Part shown: positions 6,587-14,696 of the stretch, piece after piece
Numbering within the stretch: position 1 is the first letter of the stretch
How the letters are laid out: each line of letters opens with the position of its first letter
NCBI GenBank assembly: GCA_020633055.1
Contig: JACKEJ010000013.1
Location: 62,001-126,000 of the forward strand
Source: Sandaracinaceae bacterium
Lineage (GTDB): Bacteria; Myxococcota_A; Polyangia; Polyangiales; Houyiibacteriaceae
Length of the DNA: 64,000 nucleotides
Reading direction: 5' to 3'
Notes under the pieces: model-generated
Told to the model about the DNA's origin: nothing
Databases searched by the model: none
The model's input: only the letters and a program-made list of their open reading frames with translations
Position numbers and translations under genes: made by a program

Positions 6587-8737
6587 TCAGGGACACGCAC
6601 TGAGAGACTCGATCCACTCGGCCATGAGGGCGGTCCCCTCGGCGTGCACGACGTCGGTGCCGAGCGGGGGCATGCGGAAGATGCCGAGCGTGTTCATGCG
6701 GAGATAGAGGATCGAGTACCCCGGCTCCCCCGGGACCAAGTTGCGCTGCTCGTCCCACACCCCCACGTCCCAGATGCGCCCTTCGCCTGGCTCTGCGTTG
6801 CACAGACGCGTCGCGCCGAAGGGCGTCTCCGCGCGCAGGTCGATGTCGCCTCGCCCTGGTCCGCCTGGACGGTGACACCCGGAGCAGTTCACGTGCAGGT
6901 AGCTGCGCGCTCTTTCGGCGACCGGCGCGGCGCCGAAGGGCGGGACGAGGGGCGCACGCGACGTCCCCCGCAGCGCACCCACCGTCGTCACACGGCGATC
7001 GACGTAGCCGAGGTCCAACAGCCCCTGGAGCGCCGCGTCCGACAGCTGCGCAGCCTCGAAGCCGAGCGTCGTGCCCGCGGCGTCGGTGTGACACTCGAAG
7101 CACGCGCTGCGGCTCGGGTACTGCCATCGCACGCCGTTCTCGAGCACCTCCGACACCGCCGTCGGGAGCAGCTCGGCGTCCGTCTGCGCATCGTTCCAGC
7201 GGTACGAGTAGCCGGTCCAGCCGTCGTCGGTGCGCATCATGAGGCGAGTCTCGTGCAAGCGCCCCGCGAACCCGAAGTGCTTCAACAGCACGCTCCCCAC
7301 GGGGAGCAGCAGGTCGCCGTCCCCATCCACGCCGATGGCGGTTCCGTCCGGAATGGCGAACGCGCGTAGCTTCTCGGCGCCGTCCGACCACAGCTCCGCG
7401 GTGGGCGTGAAGCGCACCATGCCGTCCGCGGGCTCACGTGGGTCGGCGGGGTCGACGCAGCCGGTCGCCGACAGGAGCGTGGGGAAGCTGGAGGGAGCGG
7501 GCACGTTGGGCACCAGTCGGTAGAGCCCGCCGTCGGCGCTACCGTCATAGCGCGTGAAGTAAGGCCGGCCCTCCTCGTCGAGGCCGATCGACGAGATGGG
7601 GAAGCGCCCCTCCACCTCGAGGCGCGCTTGTCCCGAGGCGTCGGCGGACCACACGTTCCCGCTGACGTAGTCTGCGAACACGACGCTGCCCTGCAGCCCA
7701 GCCACGTCGGTCCGGCGGTAGCGGTACCCAGCGACCACGGCCCGCGCCTCGGCGTGGCTGAGCTCGACGAGCGGGTCCGTGAAGGCCGCGTCGACGCAGG
7801 GGTCCGTGCGGAAGCAGAGCGTGCCCTCACGCGCCGGCCAGCCGTAGTTGCCGCCCGCCACGATGCGGTCGATCTCCTCGCGGCGATCCTGGCCAACGTC
7901 ACCCAGCAGGATCTCCCCGTCCACCGGGTCGATCGTGAAGCGCCATGGGTTGCGCAGGCCGAGCGCGTAGATCTCGCCCGCGCCCTCCCCCACGAACGGG
8001 TTGTCCATGGGGATGCGGTAGGGCTCGCCCAGCTGCGCGACCGAGACGTCGATGCGCAAGACCTTGCCCGGGAGCGTGAGCAGGCTCTGCGCGTTCACGT
8101 CGGTCCGGCGCTGGTCCCCCAACGAGATGTAGAGCATGCCGTCCAACCCGAACGCGACGTGGTTGACGCTGTGGGTGATGTCCGGCTGAGGGATCTCCAG
8201 GATGACGAGCTCGCTGGCGTCGTCGAAGGCGCTCCCCGTCCAGTGATAGCGGGCGACGCGCGCGATGTAGCGCCCCATCCCGGCGGGCGGCGCCGTGTAC
8301 ACGAAGTAGGCGAAGCCGCTCTGCACGAAGTCCGGGGCGAGGGCCATGCTCACGAGGCCATTCTCGGCCGACGACAGATCCAGACGACTCGCGATGTCGA
8401 GCACGACGGACGCGGCCGAGCTGTCCTGCGCGTCGAACGCGAGCACGCGGCCGCTCTGGCGCGTGACGAAGCCCGGGTGGGCAGCGGTAGGCGGGATGAC
8501 GTGGGTGAGCTTCTGCGCGGACGCGCCGGAGAGCGCCGTTCCGTACACGCGCTCGAGCCGCACCCGCCCCGACTCCGGTGGGGGCGTCAACGCCACGCAC
8601 GACGTGTTGGCGGGTCGGCCGGCGTCTGGCGGGGGCTCGACGACGTGCTCCGACTTGCAGCCGGCGAGCTGGGTGGCCAACCACAAGCCCACGGACACCA
8701 ACGGTGGGACGAGCGGAGCGGAGCGACGGAGAGGCAT
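6587..8737 (-). CDS. Sorbosone/PQQ-type dehydrogenase lipoprotein with two haem-c motifs
   Basis: The start at 8737 gives 716 residues, with a signal peptide and lipobox (LAGC, Cys27). Residues of about 45-420 form the six-bladed propeller of soluble glucose/sorbosone dehydrogenases (for example NGLVSMALAPDFVQSGFAYF and NPWRFTIDPVDGEILLGDVG). The C-terminal 250 residues contain two CXXCH haem-binding motifs, CFECH (546-550) and CSGCH (618-622), as in secreted dehydrogenases that hand electrons to cytochrome c. It should oxidise a sugar or alcohol at the cell surface; the substrate cannot be inferred. It is convergent with the pentapeptide gene. Confidence 0.85.
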   Translation of the reverse strand: MPLRRSAPLVPPLVSVGLWLATQLAGCKSEHVVEPPPDAGRPANTSCVALTPPPESGRVRLERVYGTALSGASAQKLTHVIPPTAAHPGFVTRQSGRVLAFDAQDSSAASVVLDIASRLDLSSAENGLVSMALAPDFVQSGFAYFVYTAPPAGMGRYIARVARYHWTGSAFDDASELVILEIPQPDITHSVNHVAFGLDGMLYISLGDQRRTDVNAQSLLTLPGKVLRIDVSVAQLGEPYRIPMDNPFVGEGAGEIYALGLRNPWRFTIDPVDGEILLGDVGQDRREEIDRIVAGGNYGWPAREGTLCFRTDPCVDAAFTDPLVELSHAEARAVVAGYRYRRTDVAGLQGSVVFADYVSGNVWSADASGQARLEVEGRFPISSIGLDEEGRPYFTRYDGSADGGLYRLVPNVPAPSSFPTLLSATGCVDPADPREPADGMVRFTPTAELWSDGAEKLRAFAIPDGTAIGVDGDGDLLLPVGSVLLKHFGFAGRLHETRLMMRTDDGWTGYSYRWNDAQTDAELLPTAVSEVLENGVRWQYPSRSACFECHTDAAGTTLGFEAAQLSDAALQGLLDLGYVDRRVTTVGALRGTSRAPLVPPFGAAPVAERARSYLHVNCSGCHRPGGPGRGDIDLRAETPFGATRLCNAEPGEGRIWDVGVWDEQRNLVPGEPGYSILYLRMNTLGIFRMPPLGTDVVHAEGTALMAEWIESLSACP

Positions 8738-8798
8738 GAGGCCTAGCGTAGCCGACCCGATGAGTACGGCGACCCCAGCGTGGGACCCACGTCGGCGC

Positions 8799-9404
8799 TC
8801 AGTCCCGGTGGGCACCGTCGAGCGCGTAGGCGACGGTCACGCGCACCTCGCCGCCACCGCGGGCGGAGGCGACACGCCGAGAGAGCACCAACGACGGTGT
8901 GGGGACGCGCGGCCGCGAGCGTGGGTCCGTCAACTCCGTGGTCGCCGCCTCGAGGCTCGCGAGCATTGGGACACCACGCAACTCCACCCAGTCGAGGTCG
9001 AGGGCCGTCTCGGTGCGCAGCGCGACGCGACGCGGGTCTGCACCCTCGCGCTCTACCCACGCCGCCACCACATGGGGCTCGCGCCGGATCGGCGCGAAGA
9101 CGGTCTCGGTGAGCGCGCGCTCGTCACGCAGCGCCAAGTCGGCGTCCAGGTTGCGCCGCGCCCAGGCGTCGAACGTCTCGAAGTCGCGCAGGAAGGGCTC
9201 GGCCTGCGCGCGTAGGGCCGCCGTGGACGAGGCGTCGCCCGCAGGCTCGCCACAGCCGGAGAGAGCGGTCCCGAGCCCCACCAGCAATGCGCCGGTGAAC
9301 AGCGCCCACCGCTCGGATGCTCGACCGAGCGCGACACGGACCCCTGCGGCCACGCGCCGTACCGTGACGGCGGCCGTCTGCGCCGTCGTCGCGAGCTCGG
9401 TCAC
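8799..9404 (-). CDS. Predicted lipoprotein of unknown function
   Basis: The 201-residue product has a hydrophobic segment ending in a lipobox-like LSGCGE at about residues 34-53. The roughly 30 residues before it are longer than a normal signal peptide, so the true start may lie further in, or this may be a membrane anchor. The rest contains FLRDFETFDAWARRNLDADL and RVTVAYALDG segments and matches no family I recognise. The GTG at 9404 is used. It lies upstream of, and in the same direction as, the dehydrogenase gene (62 bases) and is divergent from mlaF. Confidence 0.6.
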   Translation of the reverse strand: MTELATTAQTAAVTVRRVAAGVRVALGRASERWALFTGALLVGLGTALSGCGEPAGDASSTAALRAQAEPFLRDFETFDAWARRNLDADLALRDERALTETVFAPIRREPHVVAAWVEREGADPRRVALRTETALDLDWVELRGVPMLASLEAATTELTDPRSRPRVPTPSLVLSRRVASARGGGEVRVTVAYALDGAHRD

Positions 9405-9533
9405 GACGGGACCCTACCAGGGCCACGTAGGCCGGGCCAGAGACGGCCCGCGGGCGCGCCCACGCGACGCACCCACGGACGCGCCCGGTTCGTTCGCGAA
9501 AGCGCCTCGCACCTCAGCTGCTATCCTCCCCGC

Positions 9534-10304
9534 GTGGCGCTCATCGAGTTTCGCGGCGTGAAGAAGGCCTTCGGCCCCAAGGTCATCTACCGGGGGCTCG
9601 ACCTCTCCATCGAAGCGGGCGAGGCGCTGACCATCATCGGCGGGTCCGGGCAGGGCAAGAGCGTCATGCTGCGCATGCTGATCGGCCTCCTGACCGTGGA
9701 CGAGGGGGAGATCTACTTCGACGGCCAGCGCATCTCGGGCCTGTCGGAGGCGGACTACCTCCCCATCCGACGGCGGGTGGCGATGCTGTTCCAGGCCGCC
9801 GCCCTGTTCGACTCCATGACGGTCGGTGAGAACGTGGCCTACGGGTTGCGCTCGGCCGGGGAGCTGAGCGAAGCCGAGATCCAGGAGCGCGTGCACGAGA
9901 GCCTGGGCTACGTCGGGCTCGAGGGGCGCCACGAGCTGTGGCCCGGTGGCCTGTCGAGCGGTATGAAGAAGCGCGTCGGGCTGGCCCGCGCCATCGCCAT
10001 GAGGCCGGACGTGCTGCTCTACGACGAGCCCACCACCGGCCTCGACCCGATCAACATCAACCGCATCATCGACCTGATCCTGCACCTGCAGAGCACCCTC
10101 AACATCACGTCGGTGGTGGTCACGCACGACATGTACACCGCCATCCGCGTCAGCAACCGCATCGCCATGATCGACGGCGGTGGCATCATCTTCAGCGGCG
10201 GCATCCGTGACGTGGTCACGTGCCAGGACCCGCGGGTCAAAGACTTCATCGAGGGGAACGCGGCGGCCGAGCCGCACGCGCCACTCGCCGGGAACGCCAT
10301 CTGA
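9534..10304 (+). CDS. mlaF: ABC transporter ATPase, MlaF family
   Basis: This is a 256-residue ABC ATPase with Walker A (GGSGQGKSVMLR), signature LSSGMKKRVGLARAIA and Walker B VLLYDEPTTGLDP. The wording of the signature and the D-loop is typical of MlaF/Mkl ATPases, which power retrograde phospholipid transport between outer and inner membranes. The GTG at 9534 is the first start that fits the fold. It is followed after one base by an MCE-domain gene, the normal MlaD partner. A MlaE-type permease gene, usually adjacent, is not present in this window. Confidence 0.92.
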   Translation: MALIEFRGVKKAFGPKVIYRGLDLSIEAGEALTIIGGSGQGKSVMLRMLIGLLTVDEGEIYFDGQRISGLSEADYLPIRRRVAMLFQAAALFDSMTVGENVAYGLRSAGELSEAEIQERVHESLGYVGLEGRHELWPGGLSSGMKKRVGLARAIAMRPDVLLYDEPTTGLDPININRIIDLILHLQSTLNITSVVVTHDMYTAIRVSNRIAMIDGGGIIFSGGIRDVVTCQDPRVKDFIEGNAAAEPHAPLAGNAI

Positions 10305-10305
10305 C

Positions 10306-11517
10306 ATGCAAGCCAACAAAAAGACCCAGCTCCAGGTGGGGCTCTTCGTCATGGTGGCGCTCGGCATCACCGCCACGCTCGCGTTCGTGGTGGGGGCGCA
10401 GCAGAACCTGTTCACACGGAAGACCGAGTTCGTCGCCATCTTCGAGTCGGTGGACGGTCTGCGCCCGGGCAGCGTGGTCACGGTCGCGGGTGTGAACGTG
10501 GGGTCCGTGAGCTCGGTGGAGTTTGCCGACGACGGCCGCATCGAGGTGCGCTTCGACATCGTCGACAGCGCCGCCGGATTGATTCGCGGGCGGCGCGCGG
10601 GCGGCGACGGCGAGTTCGAGGAGGGCTCGAGCGTCGTGTCCATCGGCAGCAAGGGCATGCTGGGCGACAAGCTGATGCAGATCACCGTCGGGCGGCGCGA
10701 GCTGCCGGTGTGGGACCCGAGCGTGCCCCTCCCCGCGAACGCCAGCGGCGACCTCATGGCCCTGGCGGGCAGCGCCATGACCGAGGTGCAGGGCACCGCC
10801 GAGAACCTACGCCTCGCGACCGACCCGTTCCGCGACCAAGCGTTCAGCCACGACGTCACGCGCATCGCCGCCAACCTGGCGCGGGTGACGGACATGCTGG
10901 CCAACGGCAACGGCGCCATCCAGCACCTCATGACCGACGAGGGCACCGCGGCCGAGCTGGACGCGACCCTGCAGAACCTGCGCGCCACCAGCGACGAGTT
11001 CGCGCGCACGGCCCGCAGCATCCGGCGCGTGACCGAAGAGGTGGAGCGGGGCGACGGAACGGCCCACGCGCTCATCTACGGCGACGAGGGTCGCGAGGCG
11101 GTCGTGAACATCGGCCGCGCCACGGGCGAGGTGGCCACCATCTTGGAAGACGTGCGCACCGGCGACGGCACCGTGCACGACTTCGTGTATGGCGACGCCG
11201 GGCAGGAGCTGCTGGCCAACCTGACGCGCGCCAGCGACGACGTGGCGGCCATCACCGCCGACGTGCGCGCCGGCCGCGGCACCATCGGCGGCCTGCTGCA
11301 GGACCCGAGCATCTACGAAGACATCAAGCGCCTGGTGGGTGACCTGGAGCGCAACGAGATCCTGCGCGCCCTGGTGCGCTACTCGGTGCGCCGGGACGAA
11401 GCGCGCCGGCCGGCCCGTGTGCGGGCGCTGGACGAAGAGGGAGAGATCGGCAGCGCCGCAGACAGCGTAGAGCCCGCGCCGGCACCCACCGTGGGTGGCG
11501 CCGAGGGCACGCCGTGA
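10306..11517 (+). CDS. mlaD: MCE-domain lipid-transport protein, MlaD type
   Basis: The 403-residue protein has one N-terminal membrane helix (GLFVMVALGITATLAFVVGA), then an MCE domain (FESVDGLRPGSVVTVAGVNV, then GSVSSVEF). A long helical region follows with repeated patterns such as ADVRAGRGTIGGLL and RTGDGTVHDFVYGD. This matches periplasmic substrate-binding subunits of Mla/Mce lipid transporters. It is nearly twice the length of E. coli MlaD because of the helical tail, which could form a periplasm-spanning tube as in longer MCE proteins. The ATG at 10306 follows the mlaF stop by one base, and the stop overlaps thyA. Confidence 0.9.
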   Translation: MQANKKTQLQVGLFVMVALGITATLAFVVGAQQNLFTRKTEFVAIFESVDGLRPGSVVTVAGVNVGSVSSVEFADDGRIEVRFDIVDSAAGLIRGRRAGGDGEFEEGSSVVSIGSKGMLGDKLMQITVGRRELPVWDPSVPLPANASGDLMALAGSAMTEVQGTAENLRLATDPFRDQAFSHDVTRIAANLARVTDMLANGNGAIQHLMTDEGTAAELDATLQNLRATSDEFARTARSIRRVTEEVERGDGTAHALIYGDEGREAVVNIGRATGEVATILEDVRTGDGTVHDFVYGDAGQELLANLTRASDDVAAITADVRAGRGTIGGLLQDPSIYEDIKRLVGDLERNEILRALVRYSVRRDEARRPARVRALDEEGEIGSAADSVEPAPAPTVGGAEGTP

Positions 11518-12356
11518 AGGCCTACCTCGACCTGCTGCGTCACGTCCGTGAGCACGGGCGGCTCCGGGGCGACCGCACCGGCACGGGCACGCGCTCGGTG
11601 TTCGGCTACCAGCTGCGCGTGGACCTGAGCGAGGGCTTCCCGCTGCTCACCACCAAGAAGGTGCACACCAAGAGCGTGGTCAACGAGCTGCTCTGGTTCA
11701 TGAAGGGCGAGACCCACGTGGAGTGGCTGCAGGAGCGCGGCGTCACGATCTGGGATGAGTGGGCCACCGCCGAGCAGACGGCCCGCTTCGGGCGCGAGGC
11801 CGGCGACCTGGGCCCCGTGTACGGTCACCAGTGGCGCAACTTCGGCGCTACGCGCCTGTCGGATGGTAGCTACGCGCGCGACGGCGTGGATCAGCTCGCG
11901 AACGTCGTGGCCGAGATCCAGCGCAACCCCGAGAGCCGGCGCCTCATCGTGAGCGGCTGGCACCCGGGCGAGGCGGACCAGGTGGCGCTGCCCCCCTGCC
12001 ACACGCTCTTCCAGTTCTACGTCGCGGACGGGCGCCTCAGCTGCCAGCTCTACCAGCGCAGCGCCGACGTGTTCCTCGGGGTGCCCTTCAACATCGCCAG
12101 CTACGCGCTGCTGACGGCGATGGTCGCGCAGGTGACCGGGCTCGGCGTGGGGGACTTCGTGCACACCTTCGGCGACGTGCATCTGTACCGCAACCACGAG
12201 GAGCAGGCCGACCTGCAGCTGTCCCGCGGTCTGCGGCCGCTGCCCACGCTGTGGCTGGACCCGAGCGTGACGCGCCTCGAGGACTTCGAGGCCCAGCACG
12301 TGCGCTTCGACGACTACGACCCGCACCCCGCCATCAAGGCGCCCGTCGCCGTATGA
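11514..12356 (+). CDS. thyA: Thymidylate synthase
   Basis: This is a 280-residue folate-dependent thymidylate synthase, converting dUMP and methylene-tetrahydrofolate to dTMP and dihydrofolate. It begins YLDLLRHVREHG with the RTGTGTRSVFG phosphate-binding loop. The catalytic Cys162 is in LPPCHTLFQFYV, preceded by the Arg-rich SRRLIVSGW, and the DFVHTFGDVHLYRNH segment is present. The GTG at 11514 overlaps the mlaD stop. The next gene, dihydrofolate reductase, overlaps by four bases, so the pathway pair is translationally coupled, as the dihydrofolate made here needs re-reduction. Confidence 0.97.
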   Translation: MKAYLDLLRHVREHGRLRGDRTGTGTRSVFGYQLRVDLSEGFPLLTTKKVHTKSVVNELLWFMKGETHVEWLQERGVTIWDEWATAEQTARFGREAGDLGPVYGHQWRNFGATRLSDGSYARDGVDQLANVVAEIQRNPESRRLIVSGWHPGEADQVALPPCHTLFQFYVADGRLSCQLYQRSADVFLGVPFNIASYALLTAMVAQVTGLGVGDFVHTFGDVHLYRNHEEQADLQLSRGLRPLPTLWLDPSVTRLEDFEAQHVRFDDYDPHPAIKAPVAV

Positions 12357-12955
12357 GCGCGGGTCCTCCGCAGCACGGCGAGGCGTCCTCTGGGGCCGAG
12401 GTCAGCGCCGAGGCCGAGACCAACCACGACGCCGACGCCAGCAGCGCGCCGGCCCCCGCCCTGCCCCCGCTGGGGCTGGTGGTCGCCCGCGCCACGCCCA
12501 GCCACGCCATCGGCCGCAGCAACCAGCTGGTGTTCCGCATCAAGGAGGACCTCCAGCACTTCAAGCGCACCACGCTGGGGCACCCGGTGCTCATGGGGCG
12601 CAAGACCTTCGAGAGCATCGGGCGCCCCCTGCCCGGCCGCACCAACGTCGTGCTCTCGCGTGATCCCACGTTCCAGGCGGAAGGCGTGACCGTGTGCGCG
12701 AGCCTCGACGACGCGCTGGCGGCGGTAGCCGACGAGGCCATGCCGTACGTCATCGGCGGCGGCGAGCTGTATCGGCAGGCGCTGCCGCGGGTTACCCAGC
12801 TCGTGTTGACGGAGGTCGTTCAGGACGTGAGCGACGCGGACACCTTCTTCACATACGACGAGGGTGAGTTCCGCGTGGCGGAAGAGCGCGCCGGCGAGAC
12901 GCCCGGGGTGACGTTCCTGTGGCTCGAGCGCGTGGTGCCGCTCGACCAGGGCTGA
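12353..12955 (+). CDS. folA: Dihydrofolate reductase with N-terminal extension and atypical active-site loop
   Basis: The 200-residue protein starts at an ATG overlapping the thyA stop. Residues 1-40 are a Ser/Ala/Pro-rich, probably disordered extension. The DHFR fold begins at GLVVARATPSHAIG and includes VLMGRKTFESIGRPLPGR and YVIGGGELYRQAL. It should reduce dihydrofolate with NADPH. The catalytic acid corresponds to Asp66 (E. coli Asp27). In the Met20 loop, the usual Pro-Trp (E. coli 21-22) reads Val60-Phe61, so the otherwise near-invariant Trp is replaced. Pairing with thyA supports a real DHFR role. Confidence 0.93.
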   Translation: MSAGPPQHGEASSGAEVSAEAETNHDADASSAPAPALPPLGLVVARATPSHAIGRSNQLVFRIKEDLQHFKRTTLGHPVLMGRKTFESIGRPLPGRTNVVLSRDPTFQAEGVTVCASLDDALAAVADEAMPYVIGGGELYRQALPRVTQLVLTEVVQDVSDADTFFTYDEGEFRVAEERAGETPGVTFLWLERVVPLDQG

Positions 12956-12973
12956 GGCGCTCGCGACATACGC

Positions 12974-14416
12974 TCAGCGCGCGTGCGCCGCAGCAGCCGC
13001 CTGCGCGCGGATGAGCGCGCGCAGCGTGTCGATGCCGGTGCGCGCCTGCACGTCCTGCTCGAAGCTGGGGATCCGTGATCCACGCCCGCCTTCACGCTCG
13101 GCGTCGCGCGGCGTCGTGCCGTCTGCGGGCTGCTCCAGCTCCCCGTCCAGGTGCCCCTCGAGCGACCGCTCACTGAACGCCGACCCGCCAGCTGCGCGCA
13201 CCACGCTGGCGGGGAGCTGCACCACCTCCACGTCTGGCTCGATGCCCTGCGCCTGGATGGAGCGCCCGCTGGGCGTGTAGTAGCGCGCGACCGTGAGCTT
13301 CATCGCGCTCCCGTCGGGCAGCTCGATCACGTTCTGCACGCTGCCCTTGCCGAAGGTGCGCGTGCCCACGATCAGCGCCCGCTCGTGATCGCGCAGCGCG
13401 CCGGCGACGATCTCGGAGGCGCTCGCCGTGAGGCCGTTCACCAGCACCACCATGGGCCAGCGCGGGCGCGTGCCGGCCGTGTGGGCGCGGCTCTCCTGCA
13501 ACAGCGCGCCACCCCGACCGCGGGTGGTCACGATGGTCCCGGAGTCCAGGAACTCGTCGCTCACGAGGACGGCCTCGCGTAGCAGCCCGCCGCCGTTGTT
13601 GCGCAGGTCCAGCACCAGGCCCGTGAGCCCCTGGGGGCGGGCGCGCAGCGCCGTGTCGATGGCCTCGCGCAGCGATGGTGTGGTGTTGTCCGAGAACGTA
13701 AAGATACGCACGTACAGGACGCCGTCGGGCAGCAGCAGCGAGCTCACGGCGTCGACCTCCACGTAGCCCCGGCGCAGCTCCATCCGCAGATCGCTGGGGT
13801 CGCCTTCGCGCCGCATCGTCACGTGCACGAGCGTCCCCACCTCACCACGCATCAGGCGGATGGCGTCGCCCAGGCGCATGTCGCGGGCTTCGCGCCCCTC
13901 GATGACCAGGAAGCGGTCCCCGGGCAGCAGCCCCGCCTGTTCGGCAGGGCTGTCGGGCAGCACCCCCAGCACCACCAGCCACCCGTCCCGCACGCCCACC
14001 TCGACCCCGATGCCCGCGAAGCGCCCCTGCGCGTCGTTGCGGAGCATGGCGTACTCCTGTGGGTCCAGGTAGGTGGTGTGCGGGTCCAGGCTCGCGAGCA
14101 TGCCGCGCACGGCTCCCTGCACGAGGACCGCGCTGTCGACCGGTTCCACGTAGCTGACCTCGACATGGGCCAGCGCCCGCGCCAGCACGCCCAGGTTCTC
14201 GAAGGGGCTGGGTGTGCCTCCAGACGATCCGTCCGGGCCCGTCGCCCGTGCAAAAGGTACCGCCGCAACGGCCAAGATCCCCCCCAGCAGGGCCGCCAGC
14301 GCGTAGCTCGCCACACGACGAATACGTCTTGTATACAGTACGATTATTGCACTCCAACGTGTGCGACGCGGTCCGTTCGGGGGCGAAGTGGGCGGCAAGG
14401 TGGGTGCGAAGCGCAT
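12974..14416 (-). CDS. S41-family carboxy-terminal processing protease
   Basis: This 480-residue protein has an N-terminal membrane or signal segment (SYALAALLGGILAVAAVPFA), a CtpA N-terminal region (SYVEPVDSAVLVQGAVRGML), a PDZ domain (PDSPAEQAGLLPGDRFLVIE), and the S41 protease core. The catalytic dyad is Ser332 in LTASASEIVAGAL and Lys357 in TFGKGSVQ. Such enzymes trim C-termini of exported proteins. The ATG at 14416 is chosen because GGGGAG lies seven bases before it; in-frame ATGs at 14422 and 14431 are alternatives. The last 80 residues, rich in Glu, Arg and Ala, lie beyond the protease core. It is divergent from a small ribbon-helix-helix gene. Confidence 0.92.
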   Translation of the reverse strand: MRFAPTLPPTSPPNGPRRTRWSAIIVLYTRRIRRVASYALAALLGGILAVAAVPFARATGPDGSSGGTPSPFENLGVLARALAHVEVSYVEPVDSAVLVQGAVRGMLASLDPHTTYLDPQEYAMLRNDAQGRFAGIGVEVGVRDGWLVVLGVLPDSPAEQAGLLPGDRFLVIEGREARDMRLGDAIRLMRGEVGTLVHVTMRREGDPSDLRMELRRGYVEVDAVSSLLLPDGVLYVRIFTFSDNTTPSLREAIDTALRARPQGLTGLVLDLRNNGGGLLREAVLVSDEFLDSGTIVTTRGRGGALLQESRAHTAGTRPRWPMVVLVNGLTASASEIVAGALRDHERALIVGTRTFGKGSVQNVIELPDGSAMKLTVARYYTPSGRSIQAQGIEPDVEVVQLPASVVRAAGGSAFSERSLEGHLDGELEQPADGTTPRDAEREGGRGSRIPSFEQDVQARTGIDTLRALIRAQAAAAAHAR

Positions 14417-14430
14417 TGACATGCTCCCCA

Positions 14431-14444
14431 TCCTACAGGTAGGA
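14431..14444. promoter_or_regulatory. Perfect inverted repeat TCCTAC-AG-GTAGGA, candidate operator
   Basis: The 14-base element has two perfect 6-bp arms around a two-base centre. It sits 15 bases upstream of the protease start and 50 bases upstream of the ribbon-helix-helix gene. Proteins of that fold bind short symmetric sites of this kind, so this may be an autoregulatory operator controlling both divergent genes. The geometry is seen; the binding is inferred. Confidence 0.4.
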
Positions 14445-14493
14445 CGACCGATACCACACTCGAAGCGCGTCTGCGCTGGCTGGAGGCAGGTAC

Positions 14494-14682
14494 ATGTCAG
14501 GGTCCGACAAGCGCAAACAGAGTCTCTACTTCCCCGAGTCCATGCTGGACGACATCCAGCACGAGGCGGCGCGCTTGGACCGCTCGCTCTCGTGGATCGT
14601 GCAGCGCTGTGTGAAGATCGGGCTCTCCGAGATTCGCAAGCTGCCGTCCGTGAACGACATCGACGAAGCCGACAACGACTGA
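14494..14682 (+). CDS. Small ribbon-helix-helix (CopG/Arc-like) protein
   Basis: This 62-residue protein reads SDKRKQSLYFPESMLDDIQ, then HEAARLDRSLSWIVQRCVKI and an acidic tail. The pattern (a short beta strand QSLYFP followed by two helices) is that of ribbon-helix-helix DNA-binding proteins. Small proteins with this start are common in several copies in myxobacterial genomes, from memory. The ATG has a good GGAGG site 10 bases upstream. It is probably co-transcribed with the hydrolase 14 bases downstream. The candidate operator at 14431 suggests autoregulation. It could instead have a non-DNA-binding role. Confidence 0.82.
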   Translation: MSGSDKRKQSLYFPESMLDDIQHEAARLDRSLSWIVQRCVKIGLSEIRKLPSVNDIDEADND

Positions 14683-14696
14683 GCGTCACGGCCCGC

